From Terfezia claveryi (lineage: Eukaryota; Ascomycota; Pezizomycetes; Pezizales; Pezizaceae), in NCBI GenBank assembly GCA_015179025.1, contig WHUX01000252.1, positions 1 to 64,000 on the forward strand: a stretch of DNA of 64,000 nucleotides, given 5' to 3'. Each line of letters opens with the position of its first letter. The stretch's first letter is position 1. The notes beneath the pieces were generated by a model. The model ran no database searches. It was not told the origin of the DNA and was given only the letters and a program-made list of their open reading frames with translations. Both the position numbers and the translations under genes were made by a program. Positions 1-11,026 of the stretch are shown piece by piece.

Positions 1-2079
1 ACATAGAAAAAGAATAAATACTATTTGACAAGAAAAACAAAACTAATTACTATATGAAGATAAAACAAACTAAGAACTAATTTAGAAAAACCCTTTCTTT
101 CTTTATAATATTTATTTTTAGTCCCTATCTAATATTTTTAGTTACTTTATATTTGGTCTATCAAAATTATTGTCTGAATCTCCACTTCTACTATCTAAAT
201 CTATATTTTCTTTATCTATATCTCTACTTTTCTCCAATTCATAATCAACAATTAGGTCTAATAGCTTTACTAACTTTACAAAAGAATTTTTCAATTAGTT
301 CCCTTTATGATAGTATTTATATACTAGTACATTTAATCTATTATATAAATACTCTAGCTCCTTTCTTAATTCTATCTTATATTTAGCTTCATCTTTAACC
401 TATAGTATATTAATAGGTTCTTATTCTAATATTTTTACTTAAGCCACAATTTAATATACTAAGTTAGCCTTAATATTATTTATAATAAGCTTTTATATTA
501 CTTTTAGATATATCTCCTATATATTCTTGAGTCTCCTATATGTACCTATTTTATAGTAGTCATTTTCTAATATAGTAATTACTTTTATTCCTCATTATAG
601 GTTATATATAACTTATACTAAGTAGTCTTATATTTAAACTCCTATATTATTAAAGCAATTTTGTTCTTTCTCTATATCTTTAAACTATAATATATAGCTA
701 ATACCACAAAACATATAAAGATACTATTTATCTTACTTAATAAATCTAGATCCCTCTTCCCCTACATTTTTAAGCCCTAGAAATATTACTAATATAGTAT
801 AATTACAATAATTTCTTTAGTATAGAAGTAACTCTTAGATTTTTTTATAACTATTAGGATTGGATCTTGAATTATAAGACTATTTGTACTAGAGTCTATA
901 ACTCTATTAACTTATACTGTAACTACTTTAACTATAGATGAATTGATCTTTATTTAGCAAGTACTCAATTTAGGTTTTCATGCTTTTATTTAGTAACTAC
1001 TACCTTAGATTATATATGTAGTATTCCTATATATGTAATACTCTTTTTACTTATTACTTAGGTATACTCCTTAGTTGCTTTATTCCCTAGAGCCTACATT
1101 ATACTCGAAAATCTAGAGTATGTAACTAGTTTACTAGATTTAGTATTAATAATACAAGTATTTTTAAGACAGAAAGTTAGAAGCATAGATTTTAACCCTA
1201 CTAGGCTGTTAGTTTAGGAAATTTATTTATATAGGGTACTTTAAATTCTAGTACTAAAATTCAGTAAGGAAGATTTCATTTTGCATAATACTAGATATAC
1301 TGAGAAATTTCGAAAGAAAGAAAGATATTATTGGATATAGGTAAAGAGATAGTATACATTAGATAAAGCATCAGTAGGGATACTAAATGGATGAATTCTA
1401 GGATGAATTAATACATTGTTCAAAGTAATAACTATAGTAAAAATAGTATACTAGTTAGTATATATAAATTTGTTTCTATGTATTAGTTTAAATGCTATAT
1501 AGAGTATAGAAAAAATAGTTTATATTAGATTGTAGATAAGTATAGAAAGAGTTATAGTTAAGATATTACAAATAGAAAAGATTACATATTTGATACCTTT
1601 AAAGTTAGAAGAAAGTTGGTTAGTAAATAATAAAATAGACTTAGAGATATAGAATATAATTTATAATTAGGAAATAATAAACTTATAACTATAGTAGAGA
1701 GAAGAAGAGCTATAAAAAATATAAAGTATTAGATATAAAATAAGTACTAGACTAATATTAGAAAGATATGTATAAGAGCATATAGAGAGAAGCAAAAAAT
1801 TATAATATATAAGATAGTATAAAAGTAGTTAATATATCTAAATACAGATTTATTTATATTTTCTGCTAAAGTTTGAAAGTATATACAGAGAGTATGAGAG
1901 ATAGTAGAAATTTGGTAGTACTCGAAGTATAAAGTATATATTTTAAGAGTATGTATAGAATATATAAATAGTAGTAGAAATTTAGTAGTATAAATAGGAT
2001 ATATAGGAGGTAATATGAATTTGGCAGTATACTAGATAGAATAAAACTAGTTACTACATTATGATAGAGAATTTTTTTT
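1..2079. other. AT-rich RIP-mutated DNA, no readable gene
   Basis: Sequence dominated by TA, with very few CA or TG dinucleotides and stops in every frame. The two short ORFs in it (153-386 and 1866-2222) are low-complexity and have no recognisable domain, so they are not called. This is most likely old transposon sequence destroyed by repeat-induced point mutation. I could not assign it to an element family. Confidence 0.7.
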
Positions 2080-2490
2080 GCTAATGCAAATAAATAACTA
2101 TCCAATATAACTAAATTTTTAGTTATATAAGTCATACTTTCTTCTAAAAATATTAATTTATTAAATATTTTATATAAACTAAAACTATAATAGTTAAATC
2201 TATTTCCTATTACTTCTAGCAATTAAAAATACAATAACTATAGCTTAGACTTATTAGTTAATATAATTTCTACTTTATACTATATAATATTTTTTATATT
2301 AATGAACTTAAACTATATTATAGAAATAATTCTACTTAATTTTCTAATAAATAATCTTAAAAACTAAGACTAATTCAAAATAATTATTATAAAGTTAAAA
2401 AAGTATTAAAATTTAGAATAGCTCCTAATATTAAAGCAAAACAATATAAAGTTAGATAGTTAGAATATTCTTTTAAATATATTAGAAAGA
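2080..2490 (+). pseudogene. Remnant of Gypsy integrase C-terminus and chromodomain
   Basis: This stretch aligns base for base with the 3' end of the pol gene of the Gypsy copy at about 40330-40720, and with its inverted sister at 42834-43190. Nearly all differences are C-to-T or G-to-A. The intact relative encodes an integrase C-terminal region followed by a chromodomain (EVEKVLEF, KVRWLGYSP); here these are converted to stops and AT-rich codons. It is thus a much older, far more heavily RIP-mutated copy of the same or a close family. Similarity fades just upstream of 2080 and after about 2490. Confidence 0.75.
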
Positions 2491-2911
2491 TTTTAGTTTG
2501 TATTATATATATACTATATATATAATACTACTTTATAAAACTATATATTACTATATAATCTTATACTTACAATACTACTAATATGATACCCTCACTTATA
2601 ACTTATTTTTACTTTATAATTGCTAGATTTATAATTAAATACTTTATACTTATTTGCTAATATTATTTATCTTTTTTTTAACTTTAATAATATTATTTAT
2701 TATTTTCTACTTATCTTATTATTATTAATACTTTCTTAATACTTCTTTAGTATTCTATTAAATACTTTTTCTTCTAGTATTGCTTCCTATAATTCTTTTT
2801 ACTACTATTATTTATATCTACTTCTTTATCTTTATAATATCTTTACTTTTAACTTTTATAGTAATAATATAATCTAATTTCCTTTATTATTTATATATAA
2901 TACTTCTTTAT
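2491..2911. other. AT-rich RIP-mutated DNA, nothing recognisable
   Basis: TA-saturated sequence between the Gypsy remnant and a local tandem repeat. No ORF or motif could be supported. Confidence 0.6.
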
Positions 2912-3235
2912 CTATAATTTACTATTATATATCTCTTACCTTTAGTAGATATAATATAGATACTTCTATTTATAATATATACTTTATTATTATTTTTTTT
3001 TATATTATATCTATAATATTAATATATTTATAAGTTGCTTTCACTTGCCTATAACTTGCTATTATATATTCTTTATCCTTATTAGATATAATATAGGCTA
3101 TTTATAATGTATATACTATTATTTATCTCTTTCTATATTATAATTATAATATCAATATATTAATTGACTACTTTTACTTACTTATAACTTGCTATTATAC
3201 TCTATCTAACTATATTAGATAGCATACAAGTACTT
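2912..3235. repeat. Degenerate tandem repeat, period about 133-137 bp
   Basis: A unit starting CTATAA(T/C)TT(A/G)CTATTATA occurs at 2912 and 3049 and partly at 3182. Each is followed by a stretch ending in TTAGATATAATATAG or a close variant. The copies differ mainly by transitions, so the tandem array probably predates or accompanied RIP. About two full copies and a partial third are visible. Confidence 0.6.
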
Positions 3236-5390
3236 TTGTTTCTAATAAATATATAATTGTTTCTTCTTTTCTAAATTACTATAATTATATAGGTAAATAT
3301 TTATATAAAAGATTAAATTTCTATATTAAAACTACTTTATTGAATGTATCTTATTCTAAATTCATTTCTATTAATGAAATCAATATAAATTATAACTATA
3401 TGAGCCAACATATATAGAAAAATTAATTATTAACTTACACTATTAAACTAAACTATTTAAGAAATACAATTACTCAAAATATAGAGATAAAGAAATAAAA
3501 AATTAAGAAACTGAGTAAAAAATATATTCCAACTAGTTAGAAAACTCTCTAAACTTCTACTATCCTCTACTTAACCTCTATTAGTTGTTTTAAGGTTAAT
3601 TTTAATTAAGTTTCTAAAAGGCTACTTACAATTTCTAATAGTCTTTATTAGATATTAAAGGTTATAGTAAATTGTTTAGAATTTTTTAGTGTAGTTTGTT
3701 TATCTAGAAATAATAAGGTTTTGAATCTATATGAGTGTATCCTAGATATTATTCAATAGTTATATATATTTTTTAGCTATAGTATTTACTATATTCTTAA
3801 TATCTATTATACTTTATTATATAAATTTTATCTAAACTATTTATATTTATTATAGCTATTATACTTATATAAGTAGAGCTTATTTTTCTACTTTTAAATA
3901 TTAAATCTACTATACTTTTATAGTAATATATCTAAGATTAATAAAGGTATAGTAATAAATTACTAACTGTTTACCTTTTATAAAGAGTTCTAAAATTATG
4001 AATAGAGCTATAGAGTATATAATAAGTTTTAAAAAGGTAGAGAATATTAATTTGAGTCTTATCTATTGACAGAAAGTACTCTAATATTATTGAAACTATA
4101 GATTCTAAAATAAAAACATATAGTATTATTTAATAAACTATTTAACTTATTACTATATTTAAATAATACTATTATTACTAGTATTAGCTATAAGCTTATC
4201 TAAAGTTTTACTAAGTAATTCTTTTAATATAAATATATAGTTATAGAGAAAAAAATATTAATATTTATAAAGATATATAAATAAGTAGTATAATAATATA
4301 AATAAGTTATAACTATAATTATACTTTAAAAAAGAGATAAATAAAAGTAAAAAAAAGTATAAATATAACTTTAACTTTAGTATATTATAAACTTAATAAG
4401 AATAAAGCTATATAAGACTTAAAATACTACTTATATCTTATTATATTAACTATATAAAGTAGTAAATTATATAGAAATATAAATCTAATAATAAGTTATT
4501 AAATCTAAATAATATTTTTTATAATAGTTTAATAGTATTATTATCAGTAGTTACCTAAATAAAAAACTACTTTCTAATTTGGAATACTATAATCTAATAT
4601 ATATTAATTAAATAGTTTAATATATAATACTTTATAGTTAAGCTAATATATAAGAGCTAAATCTAAATATAATAAATAAAATATAAAAGTATTAACTAAT
4701 AGAATATAATAGAAATATATTAAAGAAAATATTTAGATAATATTTAATATTAGAGACTATATACTTTTAGTATACTAATTTTTTAATCCTAATACTAAAA
4801 TACTACTATATTTATATAGTTAATTAAACTATCTTATAGTTAGCATCTATAGTAATAATTTGATTCTACTATTAGTATAAGTTTCTTATATAAACTATAA
4901 TAAAGTTATAATAAAAACTAGTATTACTTTTAATTTAAGAGCTAAGGAAAAATAGTTATTATACTATTAGTAATATAAAATTTTAATAAAATAATACTTT
5001 AGTCTATATACCTAAAATTATTAAAGAATTTTTTAAGCTCTCTAACTTTTTTATTAATATATACTTTTTCTCTAGTTTAGATTTTAATTTTATTAAATAT
5101 ATCTAAATTTTTTTTAAATAGTATCTTTATATAAATTTTTCTAATATTGCTAATACTACTAGAAAGCTAGATATTATTTATACTAAACTTACTTAGTAGG
5201 TAATGCTCTAAGTATAAAAAGCAAACTAGACTTACTTAAGTAATACTTAAAGTATAGAAAGCAATTCTAGAGTCTATTTTTAAGTTATTATAGAGGAGTA
5301 CTATACTAAACCAAGTAGCTACTATTATTGCTACTAAGAGCTAGTTTACTTAGTATAGATATATTTTGTTTCTTTGGTTTTACTTCAATT
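3236..5390. other. AT-rich RIP-mutated DNA, no readable gene
   Basis: Same TA-saturated composition as the start of the window, with stops in all frames. A short imperfect duplication of about 45 bp is visible near 5190-5270. Composition changes abruptly near 5390, after which normal CpA/TpG content returns. No element family could be assigned. Confidence 0.65.
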
Positions 5391-5719
5391 CTCTTTTTCT
5401 TAGCTTAAGATTTTGGTTCCCATTTCTTCTATACCCCTTATTGTTCCGACTTTAATTTCAGACCTGAGGGATATATAGTTGTCAAGTTATTCAATAAATA
5501 CGAGAGTAAAATAGCGATGGAGTGAGTCCTGCCAAGCGGCTCAAACTTGTGTTTCACCAAGACTTTTGGGTAGATTGTACTAAGTCTGTGTTATCCTTGA
5601 CAATGCGTACTAAGCCCTACGTGACGCCACTAAAATCAACTTGTCATACGCATACGGAAATAAATCCGAATTGCAAACTGACACTAAATTATCGTTAATG
5701 TCCCTTTTTGGTACAGTAG
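5391..5719. other. Intergenic, downstream flank of protease gene
   Basis: Ordinary composition without a supported ORF. It lies 3' of the protease gene on the - strand and so probably holds its 3' untranslated region. No clear poly(A) signal or repeat was seen. Confidence 0.5.
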
Positions 5720-7645
5720 TTATGCGCCTGGCTCCCCATATTCCATCTCACGTCCCAAGTCCTCCTTCCACCACTTTAACAGTTTCCTTGCTGGAGTGAC
5801 TACTGTGATGTTATTAACAGCCTTGCCATGGAGGCCTGTAGTCTGTCGAACAATTCCAGCTATAATCATTGCCACAGCGCGATCACCCTCGTTCACTAGC
5901 AAGCCTCCTGAGTCTCCTGCTTGCGACACCACAGAGGCTGTCCTTGTACCTATCACAACCCATTCTTGTGTGACAAAGCACTTCCCGCTGTCTCTGAGCG
6001 ACATAGATGATATTGTAGTATCCATCAGAATACCATTTACCAAACCCTCTGCCGGACCAGATGTGCGTGTATAAGATTTATGCAAGACAGCACCTTCCTT
6101 GATTTCTGCGGATCCACGGACGGTGACTTTTGCTCGCTCGATTATATGCTGATTTGTTTGCTCGATTCTAGGCTGATTTGCTCGCTCGATTATATGCTGA
6201 ATTGCTTGCTCGATTATATGCTGAATTGCTTGCTCGATTCTAGGCTGATTTACTCGCTCGATTCCAGGCTGATTTGCTCGCTCAATTCTAGGCTGATTTG
6301 CTCGCTCGATTATAGGCTGATTTGCTCGCTCGATTCTAGGCTGATTTGCTCGCTCGATTATAGGCTGATTTGCTTGCTCGATTGCAGACAGATTTGCTCG
6401 AGGGCGGACTCTGTCTGCGCTTCGTTTATATATCCATAGCCGCTACCCCCTTGACGTTCTACATAGCAATAGAAATCAGTCCAGATATTGAATATGCTCT
6501 AGCCACCAGATTAATAACTTACCTGGCACGACAGCTATTAAGCCATAGTCTTTCCAGCTAGATACACCATTTGGACAATTGTCGATATCAACGACTCCAT
6601 ATTGTATACGCCCTAGGTGTCTGGCATAATCCAACGCCTTCCAACTTTCATGCCGTGCGTCGTCTTCGAGGCGCCGCTCCTCCATTTTCGGATGACAAAA
6701 TCCTATTTCCTCCGATTTTGCATAAGATTTCAGTTTAGCTTGGGCCAGATCTTGTGCGATGCATTGATAGTCGGTATCCGAGGGTTGGCAAATGGCAATC
6801 CCCTCAGTAATAATGAGTGGGAATTCATAAACTCTAGCAGCATGAGCAGCCAGGCAAACATGCCCAGCGGTGACACCAAATCGTTCTTCTGTCTCAAGGT
6901 CATAAACCCAACCACCGAAAGTCCCAGAGTAACATCCCCCAGGGCATCCGATGCTGCGGCCCATAGACACCTCCCGCTCATATCCACGACAACCTGAGTT
7001 TTCATTGCTGTGCAGTTGGACAGATCCACGTTGGATCTCAATTCGCAACAAGGTATCCGCACGGAGTAATGTTTCGAGACCTGGGAACAGCAATTTGGGA
7101 GATGGACAAACGATTAGAATGGTAGGTATTTCTAGCGTTGCGGCCGATGCCGTCGAAAAGTTCATCCTTAGCTCCATCGAATCTTTCAAGCCCGGAACAA
7201 GTTTCCGTACCACTAGTGTTATACGGGTATCCCATGGTATGTCAACAGGCTGTGTTTGTATCAGCAGCGACAGGAGCATTGGCCGGAGGTGCTGGTAGTC
7301 TTTGTTGGAGGGATGTAATGAGGGAATCGCTGCGATAACGAAATCGTATCTTATCCACCCATGAGATACAAGCGAACTCTCGGCAGTGGATTCAATATCA
7401 AATGCACAGGGATTGTAAACTCTAGTGCCTTTGTCTTCGACGAAAACCCATGGTAGGGGACCAAGTTGGGCTCCCATCGATTTAGTTGGCGACGGTACGT
7501 GCCTTACCGGTTGTTGTATGTATGACTTTTTGTCTATCGGATTACCTGGTTGGAGTATTGTTGAACGAAGAATGAAGACTTGAAGCGTTCTATGCGACCT
7601 TAACGCCGGTTCCTGGAGATAAGGTAAAGTGGAAGAAGGTAACAA
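5720..7645 (-). CDS. Trypsin-like serine protease (PA clan) with repeat insertion
   Basis: Two exons encode a predicted protein of about 605 residues. Exon 1 (7645-6523) holds a long N-terminal region without a recognised domain, then the His motif GVTAGHV (His262) and KDYGLIAV, whose Asp366 fits the catalytic Asp of chymotrypsin-fold proteases. A GTAAGT donor at 6522 and a GCAG acceptor ending at 6415 define a 108-nt intron that keeps the frame. Exon 2 (6414-5720) begins with about 11 copies of an 8-residue NQPRIERA-type repeat and then has the nucleophile motif QAGDSGG. All three triad residues are therefore present in S1-family order, with the repeat inserted between Asp and Ser. No signal peptide is obvious, so an intracellular role is possible. 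The start could instead be an internal Met near residue 57. The function and the splice model are inferred; the triad is seen directly. Confidence 0.75.
6131..6394 (-). repeat. 24-bp tandem repeat, 11 units, in protease exon 2
   Basis: Eleven 24-bp units run without interruption. On the - strand each is read in frame as NQPRIERA or a close variant (NQPIIERA, IQHIIEQA). The period is a multiple of three and the frame stays open through the whole array into the GDSGG exon, so the array behaves as coding minisatellite. Arrays of this type often vary in copy number between strains. Confidence 0.9.
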
Positions 7646-7970
7646 TGCGCAAAATATAGGGAACCTGTTGAACTTAAAATATGCCTGATAGCTAGTCCGG
7701 CTCCGGGATGAATATTGTTATGAACAAGTAGAATCCGGCACCGGGTTTCCGCTCACCACTAGGTTTCCGCTCAGGCCTTTTTTTGCTTTTTTTGCGGCTG
7801 ATCGCACCTCAAATAAGGAAGCGGGGCAAGTATTCTTGCGTAGAAAATTAACAGTCCTCCTCATAGCGCTAGTACCCAATCCTCCAGACCATATAGAAGC
7901 GTTATATACAATGTAAGTGTCATATGTGTGGGTATAGTGTTGAGGTACTAACAGCATTGGTGTTATATAG
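7646..7970. other. Intergenic region upstream of protease gene
   Basis: Moderate composition with no supported gene. It should contain the protease promoter on the - strand. The ORF on the - strand at 7718-8122 is antisense to the pogo fragment and was not called. Confidence 0.5.
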
Positions 7971-8306
7971 ATGGAGCATGTCAAAGTTAGAGAAGAAGCT
8001 GCAAAGGCTCGAGCAAAGCGGGAAGACACTATACAGAAGGTGCTGAATGCAATCCAAGCTGGTACTATGTCACTCCGAGATACTGAAAGCGCATTCATGA
8101 TACCATACTCAACATTACACAAAAGATAAAAGAGTGCAAAACCTCATTTTGCCGCTCACTCCAATCATCAGCTGTTGACACCTATAGATGAAAAGTCTAT
8201 AGTATGGTGGATACAGAATCTGGAGAATTGTAGTTTTCTACCATATATAGAGTATGTTAGACAAGCAGCAGAATTAATTATTAAAGCTACTATTGGAGAG
8301 AACTGA
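7971..8306 (+). pseudogene. pogo-type transposase N-terminal fragment
   Basis: The frame from ATG 7971 reads a Psq/CENP-B-type helix-turn-helix region: EDTIQKVLNAIQAG, SLRDTESAF, then IPYSTLHKR. After an in-frame TAA (8127-8129) it continues with HQLLTPIDEKSIVWWIQNL and VRQAAELIIKA. This matches the layout of fungal pogo (Tc1/mariner superfamily) transposases, where the DNA-binding HTH is followed by a CENP-B-like domain. A TGA (8304-8306) falls where family members have the Trp of a G-K-N-W motif. The DDE catalytic part is missing; sequence related to pogo stops just before the candidate hAT end near 8373, so the gene may have been cut by that insertion. Confidence 0.75.
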
Positions 8307-8372
8307 ATTACTCTTGCTCAACTAGAAGTGTCCAACCACCATATAGTATCTACTGTCTAAGACATGCAGCCT

Positions 8373-8520
8373 TAGTGTGCGCATCGGCTCGAGTTGAGGC
8401 GAGTTCTACTACTATTTTTCCTACTCGGTACCGACTCGTACCGACGCCCATTCTTCCGAAGCCAACTCGCCGCCAACTCGGCGACTACTCGGTGATCGAC
8501 CGAGTCCTCACTAAGAATTA
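8373..8520. repeat. Candidate left terminal region of hAT-type element
   Basis: This stretch is full of CGAGT/ACTCGGCGA words in both orientations (for example CCAACTCGGCGACTACTCGG). The same kind of sequence occurs at 26090-26200 in the other orientation. Such ACTCGGCGAGT-rich ends are what one would expect of subterminal transposase-binding arrays. The pogo fragment is broken immediately upstream. I could not find an exact terminal inverted repeat or an 8-bp target duplication, so the boundary is approximate. Confidence 0.4.
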
Positions 8521-8564
8521 GTCACCCATGTTTCACCTCGGTCTTGGTTTCGTGTTTTCTCCAT

Positions 8565-8695
8565 TATCTGTCACAGATCGCTCCTCCTGTCACGGATCCG
8601 TCCTCCTGTCACGGATCCGTCCTCCTGTCACGGATCCGTCCTCCTGTCACGGATTGCCCCGCCTGTCACAGATTCCTCCTCTGTCACGGACTTGA
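8565..8695 (+). repeat. TGTCACGGAT motif cluster, 19-bp period
   Basis: Six to seven TGTCAC(G/A)GA motifs in direct orientation, several spaced 19 bp apart by ATCCGTCCTCC. The cluster overlaps the left copy of the 274-bp direct repeat. The same motif recurs in many clusters up to 25800 and was not seen as clusters elsewhere in the window. Confidence 0.85.
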
Positions 8696-8886
8696 ACTTT
8701 TCCTTACCGCTCAATCCTTACCGCCATTTCTCAACTGCGTTCTACTAGTGGCTAACCTTCCGTCCATTCCCCCGTCGTTCTCCTGTATAATCTTACCCTG
8801 CCTTACATGCTAATGTGAATTACATTCGTTGATACCTCATCAATTTCTGTACACTCTGATTCTCATAAAACGAATCGCTTTAATTC
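8613..8886 (+). repeat. 274-bp direct repeat, left copy
   Basis: Nearly identical to 25720-25993 in the same orientation, from GGATCCGTCCTCC to GAATCGCTTTAATTC, with a few substitutions and small indels. The two copies are about 17.1 kb apart, and each lies just inside a CGAGT-rich candidate terminus. They probably mark the subterminal parts of one large element, or two insertions of one short element. Confidence 0.9.
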
Positions 8887-9324
8887 TACAAACATAGAAA
8901 CCTAAACTAACCGACAAATTCCCAATACTCATGTCTAAACAAATCTCAATATCCCAAGATCGAGGTAAAGTAATTCTCCGATCCCGCTTATACCGCCCTC
9001 TCACACAAAACCGGCCCTCCTACATACCATCAAAAAGAAAGCAAACTGAATCAAAAAGTAACTCCCAACAGAAATAGATAAAGAAATGTTGCCCATGAAA
9101 TCCTCAAAACTCCAGCTGTCCCATATAACAACTAAAATAGCAAACCTAAATGAAGAAAGTACTCCCAACATAGAAAAGAAATTTTCCCTAGAACCTGCAC
9201 TAATACTTACCTACCAGTATACCCCACATGCCATCAACACCCCTACCCACTCATACTTTGTAGTTCCTACGCTGCGTAGGTCGCAGTTTCTTCTGAAACC
9301 TGCTTGCCATCGACGGCGTCAGAC
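8887..9324. other. Non-coding spacer 3' of hAT transposase
   Basis: Moderately AT-rich sequence without a supported gene. A short ORF at 9086-9337 (+) is low-complexity and overlaps nothing recognisable. Probably 3' untranslated or subterminal sequence of the hAT element. Confidence 0.5.
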
Positions 9325-10178
9325 TCACGGACTGTGATAAACGGCGCTTCGGGCGCTTCGATGCGGAGTTGAAGGAGATGGTGTTACTGCTTGCCCGCAC
9401 AATAGACTTCGATGGAACGAGTTGGACATGCCTGAGGTAGAATCTTCCATGAAACTATGCGATAGGCTGGCATTCTCGGACGCTAAATCTGCCAGGTCAT
9501 TTAGAAGGTACTCGTCCATTATCCAGCTCCCAGCTACTTCCGTGTCACAATCTGTATCTGAATCCGTGTCCGTCTGTCCCTGAATGGTATCTAGGGACTG
9601 TGCTACCATGCAGCGGAGGAAGTCTGCATCATAGCTGAGGGCTTGTTTCTCTAGCATTACCTCACCTTCATCCAAATCAGCTATGCCTTCTTCTACATGT
9701 GCTGGTCTAATTTGTGCCTCTGGGGTTCCGTATTTCGCGTGTACAGCATCCCACGATTTGGTCAACATCAGCGCAGTTATCATCTGGTGACCCATTCTGT
9801 TGCGTCGGTATGGCAAAATATCCCGAGCACTGCTAAATATTCGCTCTACTGGGATAGATGTGAGTGGAATGCTCAATATGTCCCTCGCCATTCATGCCAG
9901 CGTGGGATATTCATTAGCATGCACCTTCCACCAGGATAGAGGGCATTTCTCATTCACTGTTGTTACCGGATTCGCCAGGTATCTCTTGATTTCTAGCACA
10001 TCCTCCGATTGGCTTGTGGTACGCTCTTGTAGTCGACGCATTATATAGGATTGTTCTCCATCATCCACTTGTATGTTATGAACCTGGGCTTCCGGCGCAT
10101 ACTTGGCGTAATTATATTCAAAATAATCTTCGAACTGAACCCTAAGAAGCGAATTTGGTAAGAATTATGTTTTTCTGT

Positions 10179-10240
10179 ATATCACGGATGGTCTCCTGTC
10201 ACGGAAAATGGTGTCATGGAAAATGGTGTCACGGAAAACA
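10179..10240 (+). repeat. TGTCACGGAA motif cluster within a hAT intron
   Basis: Four motif copies (TATCACGGAT, TGTCACGGAA, TGTCATGGAA, TGTCACGGAA) sit in the predicted intron between the ATILDPSKK exon and the C-terminal hAT exon. The motif is read here on the strand opposite to the gene. Confidence 0.8.
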
Positions 10241-10915
10241 CATGGGCCAAAATAGTCATGTGCTGATGGAATTCATACGTACTTGTAATACTCTGTGTAT
10301 GAAATATAGTCCCCGTTCTGCTGTGTACCACTTGGATCTTGGACATTGAGATTTCCCCAGTCATTATATAAGGATAATTTCTTAGACGGATCAAGGATAG
10401 TTGCAAGGTTGTAGATGAGAGATTGTTTTTCGGTCCTAGAATAATACTTCTTGAAGATCTGCTGAAACGCTTTTGTCACGGAGAGAAACCCTGGAGCCCA
10501 GGTAGGATTAGCTGGAAGTTTGCGTATACATTTCCGCTGTTTTTCTATGTGGTCGAAGATGTCATTGTAGATAAAGAAGCATTCTGTATGGTCGTATGCT
10601 GCCCTGTAGAGATAGCATGAGTGTAATCCGATAAAGGTTTCAGGAAAATAGTAGCCTCCTGAACTTGGTTCCACTCTTCTTGACTCAACCATAACTCTGA
10701 GTACTTGCTCTCTGTCGTAGATAGAGTGATCTATTGCTCAATGTAGCACTGGAGCCCAATGCTGAGTAAGCATTTCAAAGGTTGAGTTCCAGCGAGTTTT
10801 GACGTCCTGGATGAGCCTCATGGGCGCACGGGAATCAGTTTGGAGTTCCTTGAATTGTGCCAGGCGTTGTGGGCTGGCTACTATAGCCTTATAGAGCTCT
10901 CGAACCTAGACAAAT

Positions 10916-11026
10916 GTTAGCAATAGGATTCCGTGATGCATATTAGCCTTTCGTGACATGTCCGCCATTCCGTACATGTCCGCCATTCCGTGACATCTTT
11001 ATTAAGCAGCTCAGAAGATGACTTAC
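10916..11026 (-). other. Predicted hAT intron carrying TGTCACGGA motifs
   Basis: On the - strand the sequence begins GTAAGT and ends TTTGTCTAG; splicing joins HDLFAK to VRELYKAIV, as expected for hAT transposases. Inside are ATGTCACGGAATGGCGGAC, a variant lacking one CA (ATGTACGG), ATGTCACGAAAGG and a diverged CATCACGGA. The motif array thus lies within the intron and leaves the coding frame untouched. Confidence 0.75.

Noticed and set aside
1866..2222. 118-residue hydrophobic ORF on the - strand
   Set aside because: It is antisense to the degraded Gypsy pol remnant and composed of AT-rich codons; an artefact of composition.
6080..6439. Leu/Cys/Asp repeat ORF on the + strand (LICSLDSR units)
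   Set aside because: It is the complement of the NQPRIERA array, which is in frame with the protease catalytic Ser exon.
7718..8122. 134-residue ORF on the - strand
   Set aside because: It is antisense to the pogo transposase HTH region, which has clear family motifs on the + strand.
8365..8372. Possible 8-bp hAT target duplication at the left candidate end
   Set aside because: The octamer TGCAGCCT was compared with sequence around 26195-26215 and no convincing match was found, so no target duplication is claimed.
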